Below are positions 8,795 through 15,564 of a DNA stretch of 38,723 nt, piece by piece (positions within the stretch are counted from its first letter, which is position 1; each line of letters opens with the position of its first letter). The notes under the pieces were generated by a model. The model had not been told where the DNA came from. It made no database searches and saw only the letters and a program-made list of their open reading frames with translations. Both the position numbers and the translations under genes were made by a program. The stretch lies in assembly GCF_004348335.1 (NCBI RefSeq), contig NZ_SMJW01000049.1, positions 1-38,723 of the forward strand, read 5' to 3'. This DNA comes from Actinomadura bangladeshensis (GTDB lineage Bacteria; Actinomycetota; Actinomycetes; Streptosporangiales; Streptosporangiaceae).

Positions 8795-9376
8795 ATGGGC
8801 AAGAAGGCTCTGATCATCGTGGACGTGCAGAACGACTTCTGCGAGGGGGGCTCGCTGGCCGTGGCCGGCGGCGCCGGCGTGGCCGCCGGCATCTCCGAGC
8901 ACGTGGCCGGGCACGCCGACGACTACGCGCACATCGTCGCGACGCGCGACTTCCACCTCGATCCCGGCGCCCACTTCTCCGCCGAACCCGACTTCGTCGA
9001 CTCCTGGCCGCCGCACTGCGTGATCGGCACCCCCGGCGCCGATTTCCACCCGAATCTGGCGCTCGCCCCCATCGAGGCCGTGTTCAGCAAGGGCCGCGAG
9101 ACCGCCGCCTACAGCGGCTTCGAGGGCTTCTCCGACGACGAGACGCCGCTGTCGGACTGGCTGGGCGCCCGCGGCGTCGACACCGTCGACATCGTCGGCA
9201 TCGCCACCGACCACTGCGTCCGGGCCACCGCGGTCGACGCGGCCCGCGCGGGCCTGCGCACCACCGTCCTGCTCGACCTCACCGCCGGCGTCGGCAAGAC
9301 CACCGTCGACCGCGCGCTGGACGAGCTGCGGGCGGAGGGCGTCACGCTGTCCGGCGCCCCGGTGGTGAGCGCCTGA
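8795..9376 (+). CDS. pncA: Nicotinamidase
   Basis: It converts nicotinamide to nicotinate and ammonia for NAD salvage. In mycobacteria the same enzyme activates pyrazinamide. The 193-residue isochorismatase-fold protein shows the catalytic triad D10 (DVQNDF), K99 (FSKGRE) and C141 (ATDHCVRAT). It also has metal ligands D52, H54 and H60 in RDFHLDPGAH. GGGAG lies 6 nt before ATG 8795. It sits between pncB and a gluconokinase on the same strand, with only 2 bases before the next start, so it is likely in an operon with the downstream kinase. Confidence 0.96.
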   Translation: MGKKALIIVDVQNDFCEGGSLAVAGGAGVAAGISEHVAGHADDYAHIVATRDFHLDPGAHFSAEPDFVDSWPPHCVIGTPGADFHPNLALAPIEAVFSKGRETAAYSGFEGFSDDETPLSDWLGARGVDTVDIVGIATDHCVRATAVDAARAGLRTTVLLDLTAGVGKTTVDRALDELRAEGVTLSGAPVVSA

Positions 9377-9378
9377 CC

Positions 9379-9906
9379 ATGCCGACCTCACCCCCCAAGG
9401 TCATCCTGGTCGCCGGCGTGTCCGGCAGCGGCAAGACCACCATCGGCACCCTGCTCGCCGAACGCCTCGGCTGGGACTACGCCGAGGCCGACGCCTTCCA
9501 CTCCGAGGCCAACATCGCGAAGATGCGCGCGGGCCACCCCCTCACCGACGACGACCGCCTCCCCTGGCTCCGCTCCATCGCCGCCTGGATCACCGAGCGC
9601 CTCGCCACCGACCGTCCCGGCGTCGTCACGTGCTCCGCCTTGAAGCGCACGTACCGCGACCTGCTGGCCGGCGGGAACCCGGAAGTGGCCATGGTGCTCC
9701 TGGACGGCGACCGCGACCTCATCGCGGGCCGCATGAAGGCCCGCAAGGGCCACTTCTTCAAGGCGACGCTCCTGGACACCCAGTTCGCCGACCTGGAACT
9801 CCCGTCCCCCGACGAGGACGTCCTCCTGGCCCCCATCACGGGCACCCCGGAGGAGACGGTCGCGCACATCATCGAGGCACTGAACCTGACTCCCGCCGTC
9901 CGCTGA
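9379..9906 (+). CDS. gntK: Gluconokinase (GntK family)
   Basis: The 175-residue P-loop kinase would phosphorylate D-gluconate to 6-phosphogluconate for the pentose phosphate or Entner-Doudoroff routes. Motifs are the Walker A VSGSGKTT (14-21), EADAFHSEANIAKM and LTDDDRLPWL (gluconate-binding region), and CSALKRTYRDLL followed by the lid KARKGHFFKATLLDTQFADLE. All are typical of GntK. The start ATG 9379 is 2 bases after the pncA stop, so translation is probably coupled. No gluconate permease or GntR regulator is present, so the link to NAD salvage may be only transcriptional. Confidence 0.93.
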   Translation: MPTSPPKVILVAGVSGSGKTTIGTLLAERLGWDYAEADAFHSEANIAKMRAGHPLTDDDRLPWLRSIAAWITERLATDRPGVVTCSALKRTYRDLLAGGNPEVAMVLLDGDRDLIAGRMKARKGHFFKATLLDTQFADLELPSPDEDVLLAPITGTPEETVAHIIEALNLTPAVR

Positions 9907-10034
9907 CCGCGAGCCGTCCGCCCGCGCGGGCCGGGCTCGAGGCCGAGGTCTCCGCCACACGTGCGAGCTACCGACCGGGCGACCGCCAGGTAATGGCGTT
10001 GCCGGTGCCGACCGGGCGGGGTCATCATCGCGCC

Positions 10035-11000
10035 ATGGAACTCGACTGGTGGTATTTCCGCCGCCTGTACGAAGGGCTGCACGACCATCATGACGACGCC
10101 GGACGCCAGGCATATCTGTCCGGTCAGCGCCAGACGGCGGCAGCCCACCTCACCGATCTCGCGCCACTGCGCAAGCGGGAGCGGATACCCGCCGGCGGGT
10201 ACTCGGGAGACGACGAACAACTGTGGCGCATCATGAAGCTGTACGCGTTGAGCCGGATCAGCGACTACCTCATCGAACTCTTCTGCCCCGAGGGAGAACC
10301 ACCTCCCGGATTCGGTGTCACCGGAGGACGTTCCGTCATCGCGGGAAGTGTCGCCCATCGATTCGGGCCCGGCGGAGTCAACGCTCCTCCCGGCTGGATC
10401 GGTTCACGCAGGCTGGAGCGTGGCGGGCGCGCCGCGTACACGGACTTCTTCACCGACATCGGGCTGACGCCATTCGAGCACGCCGGGGCGTTCTCTCCGT
10501 TCCACCACGAGATCTTCGCCGTCATCCAGGATCCCTCCGCGACGGCCGTGACTCTGGAGGAAGTGCTGTGGCCCGGCTTCTGGTTCGGGGACCTGCTGTT
10601 CAGCCGCGCCGGTGTGCGAGTGCGGGCGCCACGGCATCTGATCGACGCCGCGGTGGCCACGACCTCGACGCTGTACTTCACCTTCCGCCGCGAGCCGCGT
10701 TCGACCAGCGACCTGTCGGACGGCTGGGGTTCCAACTCGCAATGGCGCACGAAGTTCCCCCGCTTCTACTCCGACGAAGACGGCCTGCACCTCAATTGGG
10801 ACGGTGAAGTGGACATCGGCGAAGACCCTCCAGCAGACCCTGCCGACCGTCTCAGCTCCCCCGATCCCCTTGACGAGCGGCGGGAATTGCTGCTGTACAG
10901 GTGTTTCGTCCGCAGCGCGCTACCGCGCGACGAAGACGACCGGTTCCCCTTCGGCGACCGGCTCAGCCTGAATTCCCAGACTGCGAACGGATCCCGGTAG
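10035..11000 (+). CDS. Uncharacterised 321-aa protein
   Basis: I do not recognise this protein. It begins MELDWWYFRRLYEGLHDHHDDAGRQ and is soluble, without a signal peptide or membrane helix. It is rich in Trp, Tyr and Phe. Third-position GC is lower than in the neighbouring genes, which suggests more recent arrival. The C-terminal third (FPRFYSDEDGLHLNWDGEVDIGEDPPADPADR) is acidic. No metal-binding or catalytic signature stands out. No ribosome binding site is clear before ATG 10035. The gene stands alone between gntK and an opposite-strand coding remnant, in what looks like an accessory patch. Confidence 0.65.
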   Translation: MELDWWYFRRLYEGLHDHHDDAGRQAYLSGQRQTAAAHLTDLAPLRKRERIPAGGYSGDDEQLWRIMKLYALSRISDYLIELFCPEGEPPPGFGVTGGRSVIAGSVAHRFGPGGVNAPPGWIGSRRLERGGRAAYTDFFTDIGLTPFEHAGAFSPFHHEIFAVIQDPSATAVTLEEVLWPGFWFGDLLFSRAGVRVRAPRHLIDAAVATTSTLYFTFRREPRSTSDLSDGWGSNSQWRTKFPRFYSDEDGLHLNWDGEVDIGEDPPADPADRLSSPDPLDERRELLLYRCFVRSALPRDEDDRFPFGDRLSLNSQTANGSR

Positions 11001-11461
11001 GTGGCGTAGCGCCGCAGTGAGCGGGCCGAGTCCCGGTTCGGGGCCGCCCATCGGCTATCGAAGACGACATCGAACCCGAAGAAGCCGTCGATGTGGCGAG
11101 CGGCCTGCGCGGCGGGGGCCCACTGCACGGTGGCGCGCATCATCGCTGACCGCAATGCGGCAGGCTCAGAACCTTCTGCCGCCGTCCACATCTGAAGGAT
11201 CGCCTCGGCCACAGCGTCGACAGCGGTCGCGGGTGTGAGAGCAGGCGATATTTCGGCGAGCGCGAAGGCCGGAAAGGCATTATCCCGATCGAGGTCCGCG
11301 GGGCGAGTCAGGTAGGGGTACTCAGCCGATCTGAGTAGATGAACCCATACTCTGCGCGGTAGCCCGTGGCAGGGTCGGTGCATGGACCGGCAATCTCCCA
11401 GCGGCGCGATTCGCAGGCTGGTGACCGGGGTGGCGATCGTGGTCGCGGTCATCCTGACCAT
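10766..11461 (-). pseudogene. Opposite-strand coding remnant, possibly a truncated gene
   Basis: The stretch from about 11340 down to 10945 on the minus strand reads as natural protein, for example EYPYLTRPADLDRDNAF, VDAVAEAILQMWTAAEG and YATYRDPFAVWEFRLSR. Codon third positions are mostly G/C. Nearer 10766 the frame turns into Ser/Arg-rich shadow sequence antisense to the end of the 321-aa gene, so the real 3' end appears to be missing. No good start with a ribosome binding site or leaderless -10 is evident. I read it as the 5' or middle part of a gene that lost its end, but a short intact gene ending in the overlap cannot be excluded. The product is unknown. Confidence 0.35.
11001..11381. 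other. 381-bp stretch between annotated plus-strand genes
   Basis: The only coding signal here is the minus-strand remnant described above (to about 11340). The last 40 bases precede a small membrane protein gene and contain CAGGGT 6 nt before its ATG, a weak leaderless-type -10. I see no RNA gene, repeat or terminator in it. Confidence 0.5.
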
Positions 11462-11534
11462 TGGCGGGCTGGCGGCGATCGGCGCCTATGTCTTCATCGT
11501 CGTCGCCATGTCCAACTTTGGGAGCAACAAGTGA
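11382..11534 (+). CDS. Small single-pass membrane protein coupled to the UbiA gene (50 aa)
   Basis: Fifty codons from ATG 11382 encode a short basic N-terminus (MDRQSPSGAIRRL), one long hydrophobic helix at about residues 14-43, and a polar tail ending FGSNK. The stop TGA overlaps the GTG start of the UbiA-family gene as GTGA, so the two are translationally coupled. Membership of a known family is not apparent. It may be a small partner or stabiliser of the prenyltransferase. That idea rests only on coupling and the membrane location. Confidence 0.6.
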   Translation: MDRQSPSGAIRRLVTGVAIVVAVILTIGGLAAIGAYVFIVVAMSNFGSNK

Positions 11535-12583
11535 TCTCACGGCTGCTCTTGGTGATCCACCTGGCCCGTCCGGCGGTCGTGGTCCTGCTGGGGCTTTTCA
11601 CCGTCACCGGGCTGGCCCAGGCGGGTCACGGCGACGACCACGTTCTGCTGGCCCGGGCGCTCGTCATGGTCTTCGGGTTCCTGGTGTTCTCGGTGGCCTG
11701 CAACGACATCGCCGACGCGGCCATCGACCGGGTGAACCTGCCCGGCGATCCGGGACGTCCCCTCGCCGCCGGCACCGCGCATCGCCGCGAGATGGCGCTG
11801 ATCGGCGTCACCGCCGGTGTCCTGGCGCTGCTGGCGAGCCTCACCCTGCACTGGCCGGCCGCGGTGGTGACCCTGCTGGGCCTCGCCGTCAGCGCCGGCT
11901 ATTCGCTCCGTCCGGTGCGGTTGGCCGCCCGCGGCGTGGTGGCACCGCTCGTGCTGCCCGCCTGCTACGTCGCCGTTCCCTACCTGATCGGCGTCTTCGC
12001 GGTACGCGACTCGCTCCGGCGAGAGGACCTGCTGCTGCTCGCCGGGCTGTACGTCGGCTTCATCGGCCGAATCCTCCTCAAGGACTTCCGCGACGTCGTC
12101 GGTGACGAGATGTTCGGCAAGCGGACGTTCCTGGTCCGGCACGGCCGCCGCTGGACCTGCGCGTTCAGCGCCCTCTGCTGGATCGCGGGGACGGTCATGC
12201 TGGTGGCGGCCGTCCGGCACCCGACCCTTCACGTGGTCGCCGTCAACGCCGTGTACCTGGCCGCCGCGCTGCTGCTCCTCCGCGCCCTGGCGACCGAGCG
12301 GGGCGCGCGGCGCGACGAGCACCTCATCGCGGCGATCGCCATCGTCGGCCGCGGGATCGTCCTCTCCCTTCTCGTCCATCTGGCGCTCACGAACGCCCAC
12401 TGGCCCACGCCCTGGTACGCGGCCGTCATGACCGCGCTCGTCGCGTGCCTGCTGAGCCAGGCGGTCGTCATGGCCCGTCGCGGCCCGGCCGTCACACCCG
12501 GCAGGCGGTCACCGACCCGGACGCTCATCACCGGCCCGCCCCGTCCCCTCCAACGGACGCGGCGGACCCCGTCGCCTCGGTGA
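11531..12583 (+). CDS. UbiA-family prenyltransferase
   Basis: The 350-residue, roughly nine-helix membrane protein has both aspartate motifs of the UbiA superfamily: NDIADAAIDRVN (N58, D59, D62, D66) and KDFRDVVGDEMFGKRT (D185, D188, D192). These bind the Mg-prenyl-diphosphate. It would attach an isoprenoid chain to an aromatic or sugar acceptor. The acceptor is unknown, and no menaquinone, haem or decaprenyl-arabinose genes lie nearby. The start GTG 11531 overlaps the stop of the 50-aa ORF. The C-terminal 30 residues are basic and Pro-rich, and their DNA overlaps the convergent WYL gene by 56 bp. Confidence 0.88.
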   Translation: MISRLLLVIHLARPAVVVLLGLFTVTGLAQAGHGDDHVLLARALVMVFGFLVFSVACNDIADAAIDRVNLPGDPGRPLAAGTAHRREMALIGVTAGVLALLASLTLHWPAAVVTLLGLAVSAGYSLRPVRLAARGVVAPLVLPACYVAVPYLIGVFAVRDSLRREDLLLLAGLYVGFIGRILLKDFRDVVGDEMFGKRTFLVRHGRRWTCAFSALCWIAGTVMLVAAVRHPTLHVVAVNAVYLAAALLLLRALATERGARRDEHLIAAIAIVGRGIVLSLLVHLALTNAHWPTPWYAAVMTALVACLLSQAVVMARRGPAVTPGRRSPTRTLITGPPRPLQRTRRTPSPR

Positions 12584-13514
12584 GGCGGGTGCCGAGCGCG
12601 CGGATGTGCTGGACGAGCTCAGGCGGCTCGTCCACCCGGAACGGGACGCCGAGCTGCGCGACCCACATGGCGAGTTCGTCCAAGGAGTTCGATCCCGTGG
12701 TCAGGACGCACGCGCCCTCGCCCGCCGGCTCGACGACCGCCATGGTCGGCGGCATCCGGGCGGCGATGGCGTCCGCCGGGGCCTGCACCGTGAACCGGCC
12801 GCGGTAGCGGTACGGGGCGGCGGAGATCCGCTCGGAGATGTAGCGGACGAGGTCGCCGCTGGGCGGTTCGCGGGGCGTGAAGCGCGGCCCGTTGGGGGTG
12901 CGCAGGCGCAGCCGGTCGACGCGGAACGTGCGCCAGTCGTCCCGGCCGGGATCCCATGCCACCAGGTACCAGCGGCGGCCCGAGTTCACCAGCCGGTACG
13001 GCTCGGCGGTGCGGCGCCGCGCGGTGCCGTCGTGGGACCGGTAGTCGAACCGCAGGCTCTCCCGGTCGCGGACGGCCGCGGCGATCGCGGTGAGCACGGC
13101 CGGGTCCACGCCCGTGGCGGCGCCCGTCAGCGGGACGGTGATCGACCGCAGCGCACCGACCCGGCTCCGCAGCCGGGACGGGAGGACCCGTTCGAGCTTG
13201 GCGAGAGCCCGGACGGAGGTCTCCTGGATGCCCGCCACGTCGGAGACCGCGGCGGTGCCCAGCCCGATGGCGACCGCGACCGCTTCGTCGTCGTCGAGCA
13301 GCAGCGGCGGGAGCCCGCTGCCGGCCCCGAGCCGGTAGCCGGGCGCGCCCGCCGTGGCGTCCACGGCGTAGCCGAGTTCGCGCAGCCTCTCGACGTCGCG
13401 GCGGATCGTCCGAGGGGAGACACCGAGCCGGTCGGCCAGCTCGGCGCCGGGCCAGTCCCGTTGGGTCTGCAGCAGCGACAGCAGCCGCAGCAACCGCGCC
13501 GATGTTTCGAGCAT
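12528..13514 (-). CDS. HTH/WYL-domain transcriptional regulator (YafY type)
   Basis: This 328-residue protein has an N-terminal winged helix-turn-helix of HTH_11/DeoR type (residues about 5-60, LADRLGVSPRTIRRDVERLRELGY) followed by a WYL domain (about 135-215, with YRLVNSGRRWYLVAWD) and a WCX-like C-terminus. Such regulators usually bind a small ligand and often repress themselves and a divergent enzyme gene. ATG 13514 has TAGGGT exactly 7 nt upstream and no ribosome binding site. This favours a leaderless start over the in-frame GTG 13523. The palindrome 13526-13544 overlaps its -10, so autoregulation is likely. The divergent epoxide hydrolase is the probable target. Confidence 0.92.
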   Translation of the reverse strand: MLETSARLLRLLSLLQTQRDWPGAELADRLGVSPRTIRRDVERLRELGYAVDATAGAPGYRLGAGSGLPPLLLDDDEAVAVAIGLGTAAVSDVAGIQETSVRALAKLERVLPSRLRSRVGALRSITVPLTGAATGVDPAVLTAIAAAVRDRESLRFDYRSHDGTARRRTAEPYRLVNSGRRWYLVAWDPGRDDWRTFRVDRLRLRTPNGPRFTPREPPSGDLVRYISERISAAPYRYRGRFTVQAPADAIAARMPPTMAVVEPAGEGACVLTTGSNSLDELAMWVAQLGVPFRVDEPPELVQHIRALGTRLTEATGSAASVGGDGAGR

Positions 13515-13521
13515 GGCGGCC

Positions 13522-13527
13522 ACCCTA
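13522..13527 (-). promoter_or_regulatory. -10 element of the leaderless WYL regulator promoter
   Basis: TAGGGT on the minus strand sits 7 nt before the ATG at 13514. Its upstream edge overlaps the operator-like palindrome by two bases, so a protein bound there would block RNA polymerase. Confidence 0.5.
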
Positions 13528-13544
13528 GGACAGAAGTCGTCCTA
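13526..13544. promoter_or_regulatory. Palindromic operator between the WYL regulator and epoxide hydrolase
   Basis: TAGGAC and GTCCTA flank a 7-base spacer (AGAAGTC). The site overlaps the -10 of the regulator and occupies the -35 area of the divergent epoxide hydrolase promoter. One bound dimer could therefore control both directions. Assigning it to the WYL protein is inference from position. Confidence 0.6.
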
Positions 13545-13553
13545 ACCTGGATC

Positions 13554-13559
13554 TACCGT
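13554..13559 (+). promoter_or_regulatory. -10 element of the leaderless epoxide hydrolase promoter
   Basis: TACCGT lies exactly 7 nt before ATG 13567, mirroring the regulator promoter on the other side of the operator. There is no ribosome binding site before the ATG. Confidence 0.5.
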
Positions 13560-13566
13560 CCAGGTC

Positions 13567-14715
13567 ATGAGCAACGACGACACGCGAATCCACCGCTTCG
13601 AGATCGACGTCCCGCAGGCAGAGCTGGACGATCTGCACGGCCGCCTGGCGGCGACCCGGTGGCCGGACGAACTGCCCGGTGTGGGCTGGTCCTACGGGGT
13701 GCCCGCCGGGTATGCGAAGAAGCTGGCCGAGCACTGGCGGACCGGGTTCGACTGGCGGGCCGCCGAGGCGCGGCTGAACGCCTTTCCGCAGTACACGACG
13801 CGGATCGACGGACAGAACGTCCACTTCCTGCATGTCCGCTCCCCCGAACCCGGCGCGCTGCCCCTGATCATCACGCACGGCTGGCCCGGCTCGGTCGCGG
13901 AGTTCCTGAAGATCATCGGCCCGCTCACCGACCCGGTCGCCCACGGCGGCGACGCCGCCGACGCGTTCCATGTCGTCGTCCCGTCCATCCCCGGGTTCGG
14001 CTTCTCCGGGCCCACCACCGAGACCGGCTGGGACCTGGAGCGGGTCGCGCGGTGCTGGGCGACCCTGATGGACCGCCTCGGCTACGCGCGCTACGGCGCC
14101 CAGGGCGGCGACAGCGGATCGGTCATCTCGCCGATGCTCGGCCGCGCCGCACCCGGCAACGTCGCCGGCGTGCACGTGAACGGCGCGCTCGGGTTCCCGA
14201 CCGGCGACCCGGCCGAATTCGAGGGGCTGACCCACGCCGAACTCGCCCGGCTCGGCCAGTACCAGGACCAGGACAGGGCCGGCTACGCGATCATCCAGGC
14301 GACCCGCCCGCAGACCCTCGCGTTCGGGCTGCACGACTCCCCCGCGGCACAACTGGCGTGGATCGCGGAGAAGTTCAAGGAATGGACCGACCCGGCCCGC
14401 GAACTCCCCGAGGACGCGGTGGACCTCGACCAGTTGCTCACCAACATCAGCATCTACTGGTTCACCCGGACCGCCGCCTCGGCCGCACGCCTCTACAAAG
14501 AGGGCCAGAAGGGGTGGGGAGCGGTGACCGAATACTCGTCCGTGCCGCACGGCGTCGCCGTCTTCCCCGGCGAGGGCGGCGTCCGCCGCATCGCGGAACG
14601 CGAGCACAACGTCGTGCACTGGTCGGAATACGAGCGCGGCGGCCACTTCGCGGCCATGGAAGCCCCCGACCTGCTCGTCAAGGACGTCCAGACCTTCTTC
14701 CGCCCCCTCCGGTGA
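13567..14715 (+). CDS. Epoxide hydrolase (EHN plus alpha/beta hydrolase)
   Basis: The 382-residue protein has the EHN N-terminal domain (about 7-115, with the [11 protein letters not shown] signature) and an alpha/beta-hydrolase domain. The oxyanion motif HGWPGS is at 104-109 and the nucleophile D182 lies in GGDSGS. Ring-opening tyrosine candidates lie in the cap, and the catalytic His is probably in [11 protein letters not shown] near the C-terminus. It would add water to an epoxide via an aspartyl ester. The substrate is unknown and could be a xenobiotic or a secondary metabolite. It is divergent from a WYL regulator with a shared palindrome, so induction by a ligand of that regulator is plausible. 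Confidence 0.92.
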   Translation: MSNDDTRIHRFEIDVPQAELDDLHGRLAATRWPDELPGVGWSYGVPAGYAKKLAEHWRTGFDWRAAEARLNAFPQYTTRIDGQNVHFLHVRSPEPGALPLIITHGWPGSVAEFLKIIGPLTDPVAHGGDAADAFHVVVPSIPGFGFSGPTTETGWDLERVARCWATLMDRLGYARYGAQGGDSGSVISPMLGRAAPGNVAGVHVNGALGFPTGDPAEFEGLTHAELARLGQYQDQDRAGYAIIQATRPQTLAFGLHDSPAAQLAWIAEKFKEWTDPARELPEDAVDLDQLLTNISIYWFTRTAASAARLYKEGQKGWGAVTEYSSVPHGVAVFPGEGGVRRIAEREHNVVHWSEYERGGHFAAMEAPDLLVKDVQTFFRPLR

Positions 14716-14762
14716 CCCCGGGCTCCCGGCCCCCCGGCCACAGCGCCGCTCCCATGATCTCG

Positions 14763-14788
14763 GCCGCCGGCGGTCTACTTCCGGCGGC
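14763..14788. terminator. Bidirectional hairpin between epoxide hydrolase and AlkD-like genes
   Basis: GCCGCCGG (14763-14770) pairs with CCGGCGGC (14781-14788) around a 10-nt loop. It sits between convergent genes and encloses the stop codon of the minus-strand gene. There is no U-tract on either strand. Confidence 0.45.
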
Positions 14789-15440
14789 GCACGATCTCTT
14801 CGATCCAGATGGGCGCGAACGGAGACGTGCAGCCGGGCGGGGTCGGGTAGTCCTTGAGCACTTCCAGACGTTCGCCGATGTCGATGGCGCGGGCGCGGTG
14901 CTCGGGATGGTCGATGCCGATCTGCGCCAGGCAGTGGTTCATCGCCCATTGCAGGCGCTCGGGGGCGTCCTTCATCTCCGCCTCGATGACGTCCAGCAGA
15001 CCCGGTAGATCCAGGACGTCGGGCTTCTTCGTCACGCGTTCGGTGGTCAGCGCCCAGCCGGCGCCGGCCACCACCGGGTCCGGGTCCGCGAACCAGGCAA
15101 GGCGCAATTCTTCGGAGTGCGGGCTTTTCTTCACCACGTAGTTCACGAGCCAGTCGTGCACCTTCGGCGTGCGGGCCTCGCGCAGCATGGCGTCCAATTC
15201 GTCCCGCCCGAACGCCTTCGGACGGCAGATGAGGATCGCCAGCAGCCTCGCCGCGCTGTCACCCGTCTCCCAGAGCCGGCACGCGAGTTCCTGCTGCGTC
15301 TTCAGCCGCTTGGCGATCGCGCGCAGCTTGCCGAGGTTCACACCGTGATCGTCAGCGTGCTTCTCGTTCACCGCGCGGATCTTCGGGTCCTCGAGCCCGG
15401 CCAACTCGCCCATGACCTCGTCCAACACCACGTCAGCCAT
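14775..15440 (-). CDS. AlkD-like DNA alkylation repair protein
   Basis: The 221-residue, all-helical protein looks like the AlkD/HEAT-repeat family (DNA alkylation repair enzyme). Such glycosylases excise positively charged alkylated purines without flipping the base. Segments supporting this are VNLGKLRAIAKRLKTQQELACRLW and SAARLLAILICRP followed by VHDWLVNYVVKKSP and further helical repeats. However, the LWxxxxxExR-type residues are only partly matched, so activity is uncertain. ATG 15440 is chosen because AGG lies 8 nt before it, while GTG 15449 has poor spacing. It is divergent from a permease gene across a palindromic promoter. Confidence 0.75.
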   Translation of the reverse strand: MADVVLDEVMGELAGLEDPKIRAVNEKHADDHGVNLGKLRAIAKRLKTQQELACRLWETGDSAARLLAILICRPKAFGRDELDAMLREARTPKVHDWLVNYVVKKSPHSEELRLAWFADPDPVVAGAGWALTTERVTKKPDVLDLPGLLDVIEAEMKDAPERLQWAMNHCLAQIGIDHPEHRARAIDIGERLEVLKDYPTPPGCTSPFAPIWIEEIVRRRK

Positions 15441-15509
15441 GCCTGCCACCTACCCTTCGAGCTCCGGCGTAGCGTACTCAGGCCGGCCACGGAGGCGGAA
15501 GTCCGCTCT

Positions 15510-15543
15510 CGCAAGATATAATCTCAACTGAGACTATCTTGCG
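15510..15543. promoter_or_regulatory. Promoter with nested palindromic operator upstream of the FtsX-type permease
   Basis: A perfect TATAAT -10 (15517-15522, plus strand) lies inside an extended palindrome. The outer arms are CGCAAGATA and TATCTTGCG, and the inner arms are TCTCA-AC-TGAGA. Transcription would begin near 15529 and reach the GTG start at 15565. The local AT-richness contrasts with the flanks. A dimeric repressor of the TetR, MarR or PadR type would fit, but no such gene is in the window. Confidence 0.65.
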
Positions 15544-15564
15544 TGATCAGATTGGGGGGACGCC

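Noticed and set aside
9971..10018. Direct repeat CCGACCGGGCG before the 321-aa gene
   Set aside because: Eleven GC-rich bases repeated twice 37 bases apart can arise by chance at this base composition.
13525..14949. 474-codon minus-strand open frame opposite the epoxide hydrolase
   Set aside because: It is a shadow of the plus-strand gene in very GC-rich DNA. The translated sequence is low-complexity and the opposite frame carries clear hydrolase motifs.
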